10,914 nt of DNA from the NCBI GenBank assembly GCA_900549755.1, contig URPQ01000062.1:1-10914 (forward strand). The letters run 5' to 3'. Each line of letters opens with the position of its first letter. Within the stretch, counting starts at the first letter, position 1. Position numbers and translations under genes: made by a program. Source of the stretch: an uncultured Oscillospiraceae bacterium (lineage in GTDB: Bacteria; Bacillota; Clostridia; Oscillospirales; Acutalibacteraceae). The notes beneath the pieces are model-generated. The model was not told where the DNA came from. It did not search any database and saw nothing but the letters and a program-made list of their open reading frames with translations. Shown piece by piece: positions 1 through 6,094 of this stretch.

Positions 1-113
1 GCCGAAAAATCCTTTGCGCCGAGGTATACCGCGTCCGCCCCGCAGCGCACAGCCGCCTCAAGCATTTGAAAATTGCCGGCAGGCGACAGTATTTCACCGG
101 TTTTTTTGTTCAT
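1..113 (-). CDS. Peptidase U32 family protein, N-terminal fragment
   Basis: This is the first 37 codons of a gene that runs off the left edge of the window. The translation starts MNKKTGEILSPAGNF and continues to GADAVYLGAKDFS. The 'LSPAGN' element followed about 15 residues later by 'GADAVYLG' is the hallmark N-terminus of the U32 family, whose TIM-barrel-like members include RlhA/TrhP-type RNA hydroxylation factors, UbiU/UbiV and collagenase-like proteins. The catalytic part is outside the window, so the subfamily cannot be named. The start is supported by an AAGGGAGA Shine-Dalgarno sequence about 7 nt upstream on the minus strand. The gene is divergent from the phosphoglycerate mutase gene. 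The family assignment is fairly sure; the molecular function is not known from this fragment. Confidence 0.85.
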   Translation of the reverse strand, partial: MNKKTGEILSPAGNFQMLEAAVRCGADAVYLGAKDFS

Positions 114-149
114 TCGAATATCTCCCTTGATTTCTTTGTCTTAATATAT

Positions 150-176
150 TTTATAACATAAAGGACATTTTTTAAA
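150..176 (-). promoter_or_regulatory. Candidate promoter for the U32 gene
   Basis: Read on the minus strand, TTTAAA (171-176) and TATAAA (150-155) are separated by 15 bp, followed by a leader of about 35 nt to the U32 start. The -10 box is good, but the spacing is short and the -35 box is weak. The region is AT-rich, so a chance match is possible. It is the best candidate seen between the two divergent genes. Confidence 0.3.
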
Positions 177-194
177 GTATTTTTTTATTTGCAC

Positions 195-223
195 TTTACT
201 TTAAGTGAAAAAATGGGTATAAT
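195..223 (+). promoter_or_regulatory. Sigma-A type promoter of the phosphoglycerate mutase gene
   Basis: TTTACT (195-200) and a perfect TATAAT (218-223) are spaced by 17 bp, as in a housekeeping promoter. Transcription should start near 230. That places the upstream in-frame GTG at 227 outside the transcript, which supports the ATG at 281 as the true start and leaves a leader of about 50 nt. Confidence 0.8.
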
Positions 224-280
224 TGTGTGCGTATAGTGGGAAATTCAACTTTTGTGTCTTGGAAAGAAACGGTGATTATT

Positions 281-1492
281 ATGAAATATCTTGTAGTACT
301 TTGTGACGGTATGGCGGACACGCCGAACGCTGCTTTAAACGGCAAAACGCCTATGGAATGTGCAAATAAGCCTAATATGGACAGTCTTGCGAAAGATGCC
401 GAGGTGGGCATGTGCCGCACGGTGGCTGCGGGGCTGAAACCGGGCAGCGATGTTGCAAATCTTTCGGTTATGGGCTATGACCCCGCGGTTTGCTATACGG
501 GCAGGTCGCCGCTTGAGGCAGCGTCTATCGGGGTTGATTTAAAGCCGACCGACGTTGCGCTGCGCTGCAATACCGTAACACTGTCGAACGAAGAAAACTA
601 CGAAGATAAAACAATGGTGGATTACTGCGCGGGCGATATTTCAACCGAAGAAGCGCACCAAATAATAGAAACGGTTGAAAAAGAGCTGGGCAGCGATATT
701 TATAAATTTTACGGCGGCGTAAGCTATCGCCACTGCTTGGTGGTAGATAACGGAACTACCGACCTTGGCAATATGACCCCGCCGCACGATATAAGCGGGC
801 GGGTAATAGGCGAGTATTTAAGCAAGAGCGAAAATGCCGCGCCGCTTATTGACCTTATGAAAAAGAGCTATGAAATACTTAAAAATCACCCCGTGAACAT
901 AGAGCGCCGCAAAAAGGGCTTGCACGAGGCAAACTCCATTTGGCTCTGGGGCGAGGGCAGACGCCCGCAGCTTGAAAACTTTAAGGAGAAAAACGGCGTT
1001 TCGGGCTGCGTTGTAAGCGCGGTTGACCTGCTTAAGGGCATAGGAATATGCGCGGGTATGGAAACGCCGGAGGTTGAGGGCGCAACAGGCTATATCGACA
1101 CGAATTTTGAGGGCAAGACCCAGGCGGGAATTGACGCGTTCAGGCGCGGAACCGACCTTGTTTACCTGCATTTTGAAGCGCCCGACGAGTGCGGTCACCG
1201 CGGTGAAGCGCAAAACAAGGTAAAAGCGATTGAAATGATAGACAGCAGAGTGCTTACAAAAATGCTCGGCTACTTAAACGGCTGCGGCGACGATTACCGC
1301 ATACTTATAATGCCCGACCACCCGACCCCGCTTGAAACAATGACACATTCATCTGCGCCCGTGCCGTTTTTAATATACGACAGCCGCAAAAAGGAAAACG
1401 GCGTTTGCTCCTTTACCGAGAAAAACGCCGCTGAAACAGGTGAATTTGTAGAGCACGGACCCGATATTATGAGCATGCTACTTGAAAAGTAA
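281..1492 (+). CDS. apgM: Archaeal-type cofactor-independent phosphoglycerate mutase
   Basis: The 403-residue protein matches the usual size of the aPGAM family, an alkaline-phosphatase-superfamily enzyme that interconverts 3- and 2-phosphoglycerate in glycolysis using two metal ions. Visible motifs are the N-terminal strand with the metal aspartate 'LCDGMAD' (D9), the catalytic serine in 'PGSDVANLSVMGYDP' (S56), 'PDECGHRG' (D302, H306), 'MPDHPTP' (D346, H347) and a late metal histidine in 'MTHSS' (H356). The catalytic set looks complete. The ATG at 281 is chosen over the in-frame GTG at 227 because family homology begins there, a GGTGA ribosome site lies 7 nt upstream, and 227 precedes the predicted transcription start. 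The gene stands alone on its strand. As I recall, some bacterial members of this family have been proposed as functional analogues of homoserine kinase. No threonine genes are visible here, so the mutase name is the default; the family is certain and the substrate less so. Confidence 0.88.
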   Translation: MKYLVVLCDGMADTPNAALNGKTPMECANKPNMDSLAKDAEVGMCRTVAAGLKPGSDVANLSVMGYDPAVCYTGRSPLEAASIGVDLKPTDVALRCNTVTLSNEENYEDKTMVDYCAGDISTEEAHQIIETVEKELGSDIYKFYGGVSYRHCLVVDNGTTDLGNMTPPHDISGRVIGEYLSKSENAAPLIDLMKKSYEILKNHPVNIERRKKGLHEANSIWLWGEGRRPQLENFKEKNGVSGCVVSAVDLLKGIGICAGMETPEVEGATGYIDTNFEGKTQAGIDAFRRGTDLVYLHFEAPDECGHRGEAQNKVKAIEMIDSRVLTKMLGYLNGCGDDYRILIMPDHPTPLETMTHSSAPVPFLIYDSRKKENGVCSFTEKNAAETGEFVEHGPDIMSMLLEK

Positions 1493-1972
1493 ATTTGGAA
1501 TATTGCGGCGGGAAAGGTAAAGCACCGTGCCGCCCGTTAAGCCGCCGCAGAAAAGCGAGGCTATAAGCATAAACGGCAGGTAATAAAACACGCCCTTGCC
1601 GAAAATAAGGGCGGCTACCGTTATTTGAACAAGGTTATGCACGGCGGCGCCGCCTATGCCATAGCCTACCGCCGTTACCGCCTTAAAGCGCGAGAGCGCA
1701 AACGCCGCAAGGGTTGATATAACCCCTGCCGAAAGCGAGAAAAGCAGAGCAAACGGTGTGGAAAAAAGCAGGGCGGATAAAGTTACGCGGGTAATGTTTA
1801 CAAGCAACGCGCCGCGAATATCTCCACGCGCTGTAAGCAAAAGGCAAATGCAGTTTGCAAGCCCTATTTTTATGCCGGGGGCTATAAAGGAAAGGGAAAA
1901 CAGGCTTTCTATATACCCGAAAATAAGGGCAAGGCATGTAAAAATTCCGTAAAGCGTTATTCTTTTTGCCAT
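1478..1972 (-). CDS. Gx transporter family (HepS-like) membrane protein
   Basis: A very hydrophobic 164-residue protein with about five to six predicted membrane spans (roughly residues 5-27, 38-47, 54-75, 77-97, 103-124 and 128-151). The signature 'PGIKIGLAN' (32-40) together with a buried 'HN' (112-113) matches the family named Gx transporter, or heptaprenyl diphosphate synthase component I (Pfam Hpre_diP_synt_I). The old synthase name rests on annotation. The shape resembles the substrate-binding subunits of ECF transporters, so an uptake or electron-transfer role is as likely. The start is the ATG at 1972, 2 nt after the stop of the NusG-II gene, with GGAGG inside the end of that gene. 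An upstream in-frame ATG at 2011 would overlap the neighbour by 37 bp and adds a non-family extension. The last 15 bp overlap the convergent mutase gene. Confidence 0.82.
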   Translation of the reverse strand: MAKRITLYGIFTCLALIFGYIESLFSLSFIAPGIKIGLANCICLLLTARGDIRGALLVNITRVTLSALLFSTPFALLFSLSAGVISTLAAFALSRFKAVTAVGYGIGGAAVHNLVQITVAALIFGKGVFYYLPFMLIASLFCGGLTGGTVLYLSRRNIPNLLFK

Positions 1973-1974
1973 TT

Positions 1975-2289
1975 TCACTCCACCTCCGCTAAAACCTTGT
2001 TGGGTAAGCATATTATGCTTTCACCCTTTTTGCTTATAGGCTTATGGTTTACGCATATCTGATTTTTGCAGTCGGCAGAAGAAACCCGCACCTTGCCGTT
2101 CTTAATTTCCACGGTATTGCCTGCAAGTTTCACCGTTTTATTTTCATAAAGCGAGCCTGAATATACCGTTTTGTTATTTTCTTTAACCGTCACGGTTTTG
2201 CCGCTTTTCGGGGAAAAAACGAATACCAATGATGCCAAAGCCAAAAGCAAAACCAACAGAATTATAATAAAATCGCCCTTTTTCAGCAT
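1975..2289 (-). CDS. Membrane-anchored NusG domain II protein
   Basis: A 104-residue protein with one N-terminal membrane anchor (about residues 7-25, preceded by KK) and an outside domain of about 75 residues. The end of the domain, 'DCKNQICVNHKPIS' followed by 'ESIICLPNKV', is the recognisable signature of the NusG domain II family, with three cysteines at 74, 79 and 94. Despite the name it lacks the NGN and KOW parts of the transcription factor NusG and is not expected to act in transcription. The ATG at 2289 is preferred over that at 2307. It has AGG about 8 nt upstream and leaves a leader of about 30 nt after the predicted transcription start, whereas 2307 has no ribosome site. It is followed 2 nt later by the Gx gene, so the two are probably translationally coupled. 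The role is unknown; association with flavin or redox export systems is inferred from context. Confidence 0.85.
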   Translation of the reverse strand: MLKKGDFIIILLVLLLALASLVFVFSPKSGKTVTVKENNKTVYSGSLYENKTVKLAGNTVEIKNGKVRVSSADCKNQICVNHKPISKKGESIICLPNKVLAEVE

Positions 2290-2325
2290 TTTTCTACCTG
2301 CGTTCATAGAATATTTTCATATTTG

Positions 2326-2354
2326 ATTTTAACATATCTTTACAAAAAAAGAAA
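2326..2354 (-). promoter_or_regulatory. Candidate promoter of the NusG-II/Gx operon
   Basis: On the minus strand, TTTCTT (2349-2354) and TAAAAT (2326-2331) are spaced by 17 bp, giving transcription from about 2319. The -35 match is weak. The element interleaves with the stronger apbE promoter on the other strand, so the two may exclude each other. Confidence 0.45.
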
Positions 2355-2367
2355 GTTATTGTATAAT
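2339..2367 (+). promoter_or_regulatory. Strong sigma-A type promoter of apbE (and probably secA)
   Basis: TTTACA (2339-2344) and a perfect TATAAT (2362-2367) are separated by exactly 17 bp, one of the best promoter matches in the window. The expected first transcribed base is at about 2374-2375, which coincides with the A of the apbE ATG, so the message would have essentially no leader. Confidence 0.8.
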
Positions 2368-2374
2368 AATTTTT

Positions 2375-3334
2375 ATGAGGAAAAATATCACGCTTCCTAT
2401 GCTGCTGCTTTTGCTCTTGCTTTGCGGCTGCTCACAGGATGAAAACAAGGCTTTAAACTCCGAAACACGCTTTTTACTTGACACCGCCTGCACCGTTTCC
2501 GCCGATTGCGACAACGAAACGCTGAGCGGTGCTTTCGCCGTGTGTGAGGAGCTTGAAAAGCTGCTTAGCCGAACGGTTAAGGGCAGCGACGTGTACAGGC
2601 TCAACGAGACGGACGGGTTTATTTCGGTATCTGATGATACTTTGCGCCTGCTTGAAAAGTCGGTGTATTACGGAAACCTGACCGACGGGAAGTTTGATAT
2701 TACCGTCTGCCCGGTATCGGAATTATGGGATTTTAAAAACCAAATTGTACCGAACCGCAGTGAAATAGCCGAGGCGCTTAAAAACGTTGATTACCACAGC
2801 ATTGAAATAAAGGAAAACACCGCGAATTTACACGGGAAGAAAATCGATCTCGGCGGTATTGCAAAGGGGTATATTACCGATAAGGTGATTTCCTACTTTG
2901 AAAGTAAAGGCGTAAAAAAAGCGCTTGTGAATCTCGGCGGCAATATCGGTATGACGGGTAAGTTTAACATAGGCATACGCAAGCCCTTTACCGAGGAAAT
3001 TTTGCTTAATATGCCGCTTGAAAACAAAAGCGCCGCGACTTCGGGAATATACGAAAGGTATATTGAAAAAAACGGGGAGATTTACCACCACGTGTTAGAC
3101 CCCGCCACCGGGTACGGCGTTAAAAACGAGCTTTCAGCGGTTACGGTAATAGGCGATAATTCGGTGGATTGCGACGCGCTTTCAACCGTTTGCCTGTTGC
3201 TCGGCACCGAAAAGGGAAAAGAGATAATTGAAAACACGGCTGGCACCGAGGCGGTTTTTATAAGCCGCGATGGCGATATAACGCTGACCGCGGGGCTTTA
3301 CCGTGAAAACTATAAAATATTATTTAAGAGGTAA
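2375..3334 (+). CDS. apbE: FAD:protein FMN transferase (ApbE), predicted lipoprotein
   Basis: ApbE cleaves FAD and attaches FMN covalently to threonine or serine residues of exported or membrane proteins such as Rnf/Nqr subunits and FMN-binding domain proteins. The 319-residue length is typical. It begins with a lipoprotein signal: MRKN, seven consecutive leucines, then C-G-C, with C19 the likely lipidated cysteine after G18. Family motifs follow in order: 'TDGKFDITVCP' (103-113), 'DLGGIAKGY' (158-166), 'NLGGNIG' (186-192), 'HHVLDPATGY' (238-247) and the magnesium/flavin site 'DALST' (267-271). All look intact, so it should be active on the outer face of the membrane. The start at 2375 has no Shine-Dalgarno site and sits at the predicted transcription start. 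The next ATG (2399) would remove the charged part of the signal and also lacks a well-spaced site. secA follows after 5 bp. The flavinylated target is not in the window. Confidence 0.93.
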   Translation: MRKNITLPMLLLLLLLCGCSQDENKALNSETRFLLDTACTVSADCDNETLSGAFAVCEELEKLLSRTVKGSDVYRLNETDGFISVSDDTLRLLEKSVYYGNLTDGKFDITVCPVSELWDFKNQIVPNRSEIAEALKNVDYHSIEIKENTANLHGKKIDLGGIAKGYITDKVISYFESKGVKKALVNLGGNIGMTGKFNIGIRKPFTEEILLNMPLENKSAATSGIYERYIEKNGEIYHHVLDPATGYGVKNELSAVTVIGDNSVDCDALSTVCLLLGTEKGKEIIENTAGTEAVFISRDGDITLTAGLYRENYKILFKR

Positions 3335-3339
3335 TAACA

Positions 3340-6072
3340 ATGGGTTTATTAAAGGCACTGTTCGGAAATTACAGTGAAAAGGAAATTAAGCGCATAAAGC
3401 CTATGCAGGAAAAGGTTTTGGCGCTGGACGAAGAATACCAAAAGCTCACCGACGATGAGCTGCGGCACAAGACCGATGAATTTAAGGAGCGCTTATCGGC
3501 GGGCGAAACGCTTGATGATATTCTGCCCGAGGCTTTTGCCGCTTGCAGAGAAGCCGCAAGCCGCGTGCTCGGTATGAAGCACTTCCCGGTGCAGGTAATA
3601 GGCGGTATTATACTTCACCAAGGCAGAATTGCCGAAATGAAAACAGGTGAAGGTAAAACCTTGGTTGCAACCCTGCCTGCTTACCTAAACGCGCTTTCAG
3701 GCAAGGGCGTGCATATTGTAACGGTGAACGATTACCTTGCAAAGCGCGACTCCGAGTGGATGGGTAAATTATACCGCTTTATGGGGCTTACCGTGGGGCT
3801 TATTATTCACGGAATGGATCAGGATGAGAAAAAAGCTGCATATAACGCCGACATTACCTACTGCACCAACAACGAGCTTGGGTTTGACTACCTGCGCGAC
3901 AATATGGTAATTTACAAGGAGCAAAAGGTTCAGCGCGGGCACAACTTCGCAATTGTGGACGAGGTTGACTCAATACTCATAGACGAGGCGAGAACCCCGC
4001 TTATAATATCGGGTCAGAGCGATAAATCGACCGATTTGTATACACAGGCAAACCGCTTTGCCTTAACCCTTAAAATGGTAAAGGTTAAGGAAATGGACGA
4101 TAAGGCGAGCGACGAAGAAACCAACTATGACGGCGATTACGTTGTGGATGAAAAGGCACACACTGCAACCCTTACCCCCTCGGGCGTTAAAAAAGCCGAG
4201 CAGTATTTCGGCATTGAAAACCTTAACGATACCGAAAATATAGCGATAGCCCACCATATAAACCAGGCAATACGCGCCCACGGCGTTATGAAACGCGACG
4301 TTGACTACGTTGTGAAGGACGGCGAGGTTATAATCGTTGATGAATTTACGGGCCGCCTTATGTACGGCAGACGTTATAACGAGGGTCTGCACCAGGCTAT
4401 TGAGGCTAAAGAGGGCGTTAAGGTTGCGCGCGAATCAAAAACCCTTGCAACCATTACCTTCCAGAACTTCTTCCGCCTTTATAACAAGCTTTCGGGTATG
4501 ACGGGTACCGCCATGACCGAAGAAGCGGAGTTCCAGGAAATATACAAGCTGGACGTTATTGAAATACCCACAAACAAGCCGATTGCGCGCGTAGACGAAA
4601 ATGACGTGGTTTATAAAACCGAAAAGGCTAAATTCAACGCGGTAATTGATAATATAATCGCCTGCCACGAAAAAGAGCAGCCTGTGCTGGTTGGTACGGT
4701 TACGATTGAAAAATCCGAGCTTTTGTCGGGAATGCTTAAGCGCCGCGGCATAAAGCACAATGTGCTCAACGCCAAGCACCACGAAAAAGAGGCTGAAATT
4801 ATAGCACAGGCGGGTATGCCGGGCGCGGTAACAATAGCTACCAATATGGCGGGGCGCGGTACCGATATTATGCTCGGCGGTAACGCAGAGTACCTTGCGA
4901 AAGCGGCGCTGCGCCATGACGGTTTAAGCGAAGAAATGATTGCCGAGGCAACAGGCTTTGCCGAGACTGACGACGCGGATATAATTTCCGCGCGCGAGCA
5001 ATACAAGGAATATTATGATAAATTCAAGGCGGAAATAGCCCCCGAGGCTGACAGAGTAAGGCAGGCGGGCGGACTTTGCATTATAGGTACAGAGCGCCAC
5101 GATTCAAGACGAATTGATAACCAGCTGCGCGGACGTGCAGGCCGTCAGGGCGCCCCGGGTACCACAAGATTCTACGTTTCGCTTGAAGATGACCTTATGC
5201 GCCTGTTCGGCGGCGAACGCATTTCCAATATAATGGAGACCTTAAATGTTGACGAGGACACCCCGCTTGAAAGCTCCATGCTCTCCCGCACGATTGAAAG
5301 CGCGCAGAAGAAGAAAGAGGGCATGAACTTCGCAACCCGTAAGAACGTTTTGCAGTACGACGATGTAATGAACAAGCAGCGCGAGCTTATTTACAGCCAG
5401 CGCAACAAGGTTCTTGACGGTGAAAACCTTAAGGATACCGTGCTGAAAATGATAGACGAAACAATTGAGGAGTACTCAAAAATTTACCTTGCCGACGAAG
5501 CTGTTCACGATAACTGGGATTTAAACGGTATGCGCGAATATTTCTTAGGCTGGGTAACCACGCCCGAGGATCTGCACTTTACCCCCGAGGAGCTTGGCAA
5601 CGCCACAAGGGAAGAGGTTGCCGAAAACCTAAAGGAAAAGGCGCACGCGCGCTATGAGCAGCGCGAAGAAGAGTTCGGCAGTGATATTATGCGCGAGATT
5701 GAGCGCGTAATGCTGCTCAGATGCGTTGATACCAACTGGATGGATCACATTGACGCTATGGATCAGCTCCGCCAGGGCATAGGTCTTCGCGCCTACGGTC
5801 AGCATGACCCGGTTGTGGAATACCGCAACGACAGCTACGATATGTTTGAGGCTATGACCAACGCAATACGCGAGCAGACCGCTAAACTTGTGCTTACGGT
5901 TCGCGTTCGCCGTAATGAGGAAGTAAAGCGTGAAAAGGTTGCAGAGGAAACAAACGCGGGCGATAAGCCGCTTACCGTAAAAGGCAAGGGCGTTGTTAGC
6001 AAAAACGCGCTTTGCCCCTGCGGCAGCGGTAAAAAATATAAGCGCTGCTGCGGCAAGGACCTTGACGATTAA
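3340..6072 (+). CDS. secA: Preprotein translocase ATPase SecA
   Basis: The 910-residue motor drives unfolded preproteins through SecYEG using ATP. All core parts are visible: the nucleotide-binding Walker A 'MKTGEGKTL' (100-108), Walker B 'DEVD' (207-210) with 'DEARTPLIISG' after it, the preprotein cross-linking region about 225-370, the second nucleotide-binding fold with 'GRGTDIMLGG' (505-514) and 'QLRGRAGRQG' (595-604), the helical scaffold/wing region, and the C-terminal zinc tail 'CPCGSGKKYKRCC' with C892, C894, C903 and C904 in the CxCx8CC pattern. The tail normally binds zinc and SecB or lipid. The start has AGAGG 8 nt upstream, formed by the final codons of apbE, so translation of the two genes is probably coupled. 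The common neighbour prfB is not present downstream. No frameshift or missing motif is seen, and this appears to be the housekeeping copy. Confidence 0.98.
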   Translation: MGLLKALFGNYSEKEIKRIKPMQEKVLALDEEYQKLTDDELRHKTDEFKERLSAGETLDDILPEAFAACREAASRVLGMKHFPVQVIGGIILHQGRIAEMKTGEGKTLVATLPAYLNALSGKGVHIVTVNDYLAKRDSEWMGKLYRFMGLTVGLIIHGMDQDEKKAAYNADITYCTNNELGFDYLRDNMVIYKEQKVQRGHNFAIVDEVDSILIDEARTPLIISGQSDKSTDLYTQANRFALTLKMVKVKEMDDKASDEETNYDGDYVVDEKAHTATLTPSGVKKAEQYFGIENLNDTENIAIAHHINQAIRAHGVMKRDVDYVVKDGEVIIVDEFTGRLMYGRRYNEGLHQAIEAKEGVKVARESKTLATITFQNFFRLYNKLSGMTGTAMTEEAEFQEIYKLDVIEIPTNKPIARVDENDVVYKTEKAKFNAVIDNIIACHEKEQPVLVGTVTIEKSELLSGMLKRRGIKHNVLNAKHHEKEAEIIAQAGMPGAVTIATNMAGRGTDIMLGGNAEYLAKAALRHDGLSEEMIAEATGFAETDDADIISAREQYKEYYDKFKAEIAPEADRVRQAGGLCIIGTERHDSRRIDNQLRGRAGRQGAPGTTRFYVSLEDDLMRLFGGERISNIMETLNVDEDTPLESSMLSRTIESAQKKKEGMNFATRKNVLQYDDVMNKQRELIYSQRNKVLDGENLKDTVLKMIDETIEEYSKIYLADEAVHDNWDLNGMREYFLGWVTTPEDLHFTPEELGNATREEVAENLKEKAHARYEQREEEFGSDIMREIERVMLLRCVDTNWMDHIDAMDQLRQGIGLRAYGQHDPVVEYRNDSYDMFEAMTNAIREQTAKLVLTVRVRRNEEVKREKVAEETNAGDKPLTVKGKGVVSKNALCPCGSGKKYKRCCGKDLDD

Positions 6073-6094
6073 ATTTAAAACGGAGCGATGAAAA

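Noticed and set aside
227..280. In-frame upstream GTG extension of the mutase gene
   Set aside because: The predicted transcription start is at about 230, family homology begins at the ATG at 281, and the extra 18 residues have no family features.
1505..1548. Inverted repeat GCGGCGG / CCGCCGC near the mutase end, considered as a terminator
   Set aside because: The loop is about 30 nt, there is no T-run, and it lies inside the Gx coding sequence where GC-rich codons make such matches common.
1758..1952. Plus-strand 64-codon frame inside the Gx gene
   Set aside because: It is opposite a well-supported membrane protein gene, has no domain and no ribosome site, and looks like a shadow frame.
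3297..3325. Possible promoter for secA at the end of apbE (TTTACC with an AT-rich run)
   Set aside because: At 17-bp spacing the -10 would be TTATTT, a poor match. The better TATAAA is too close to the -35.
4435..4917. Long antisense open frame (160 codons) inside secA
   Set aside because: It lies entirely opposite an intact, fully motif-bearing secA and has no ribosome site or recognisable domain. Codon bias of the sense gene explains it.
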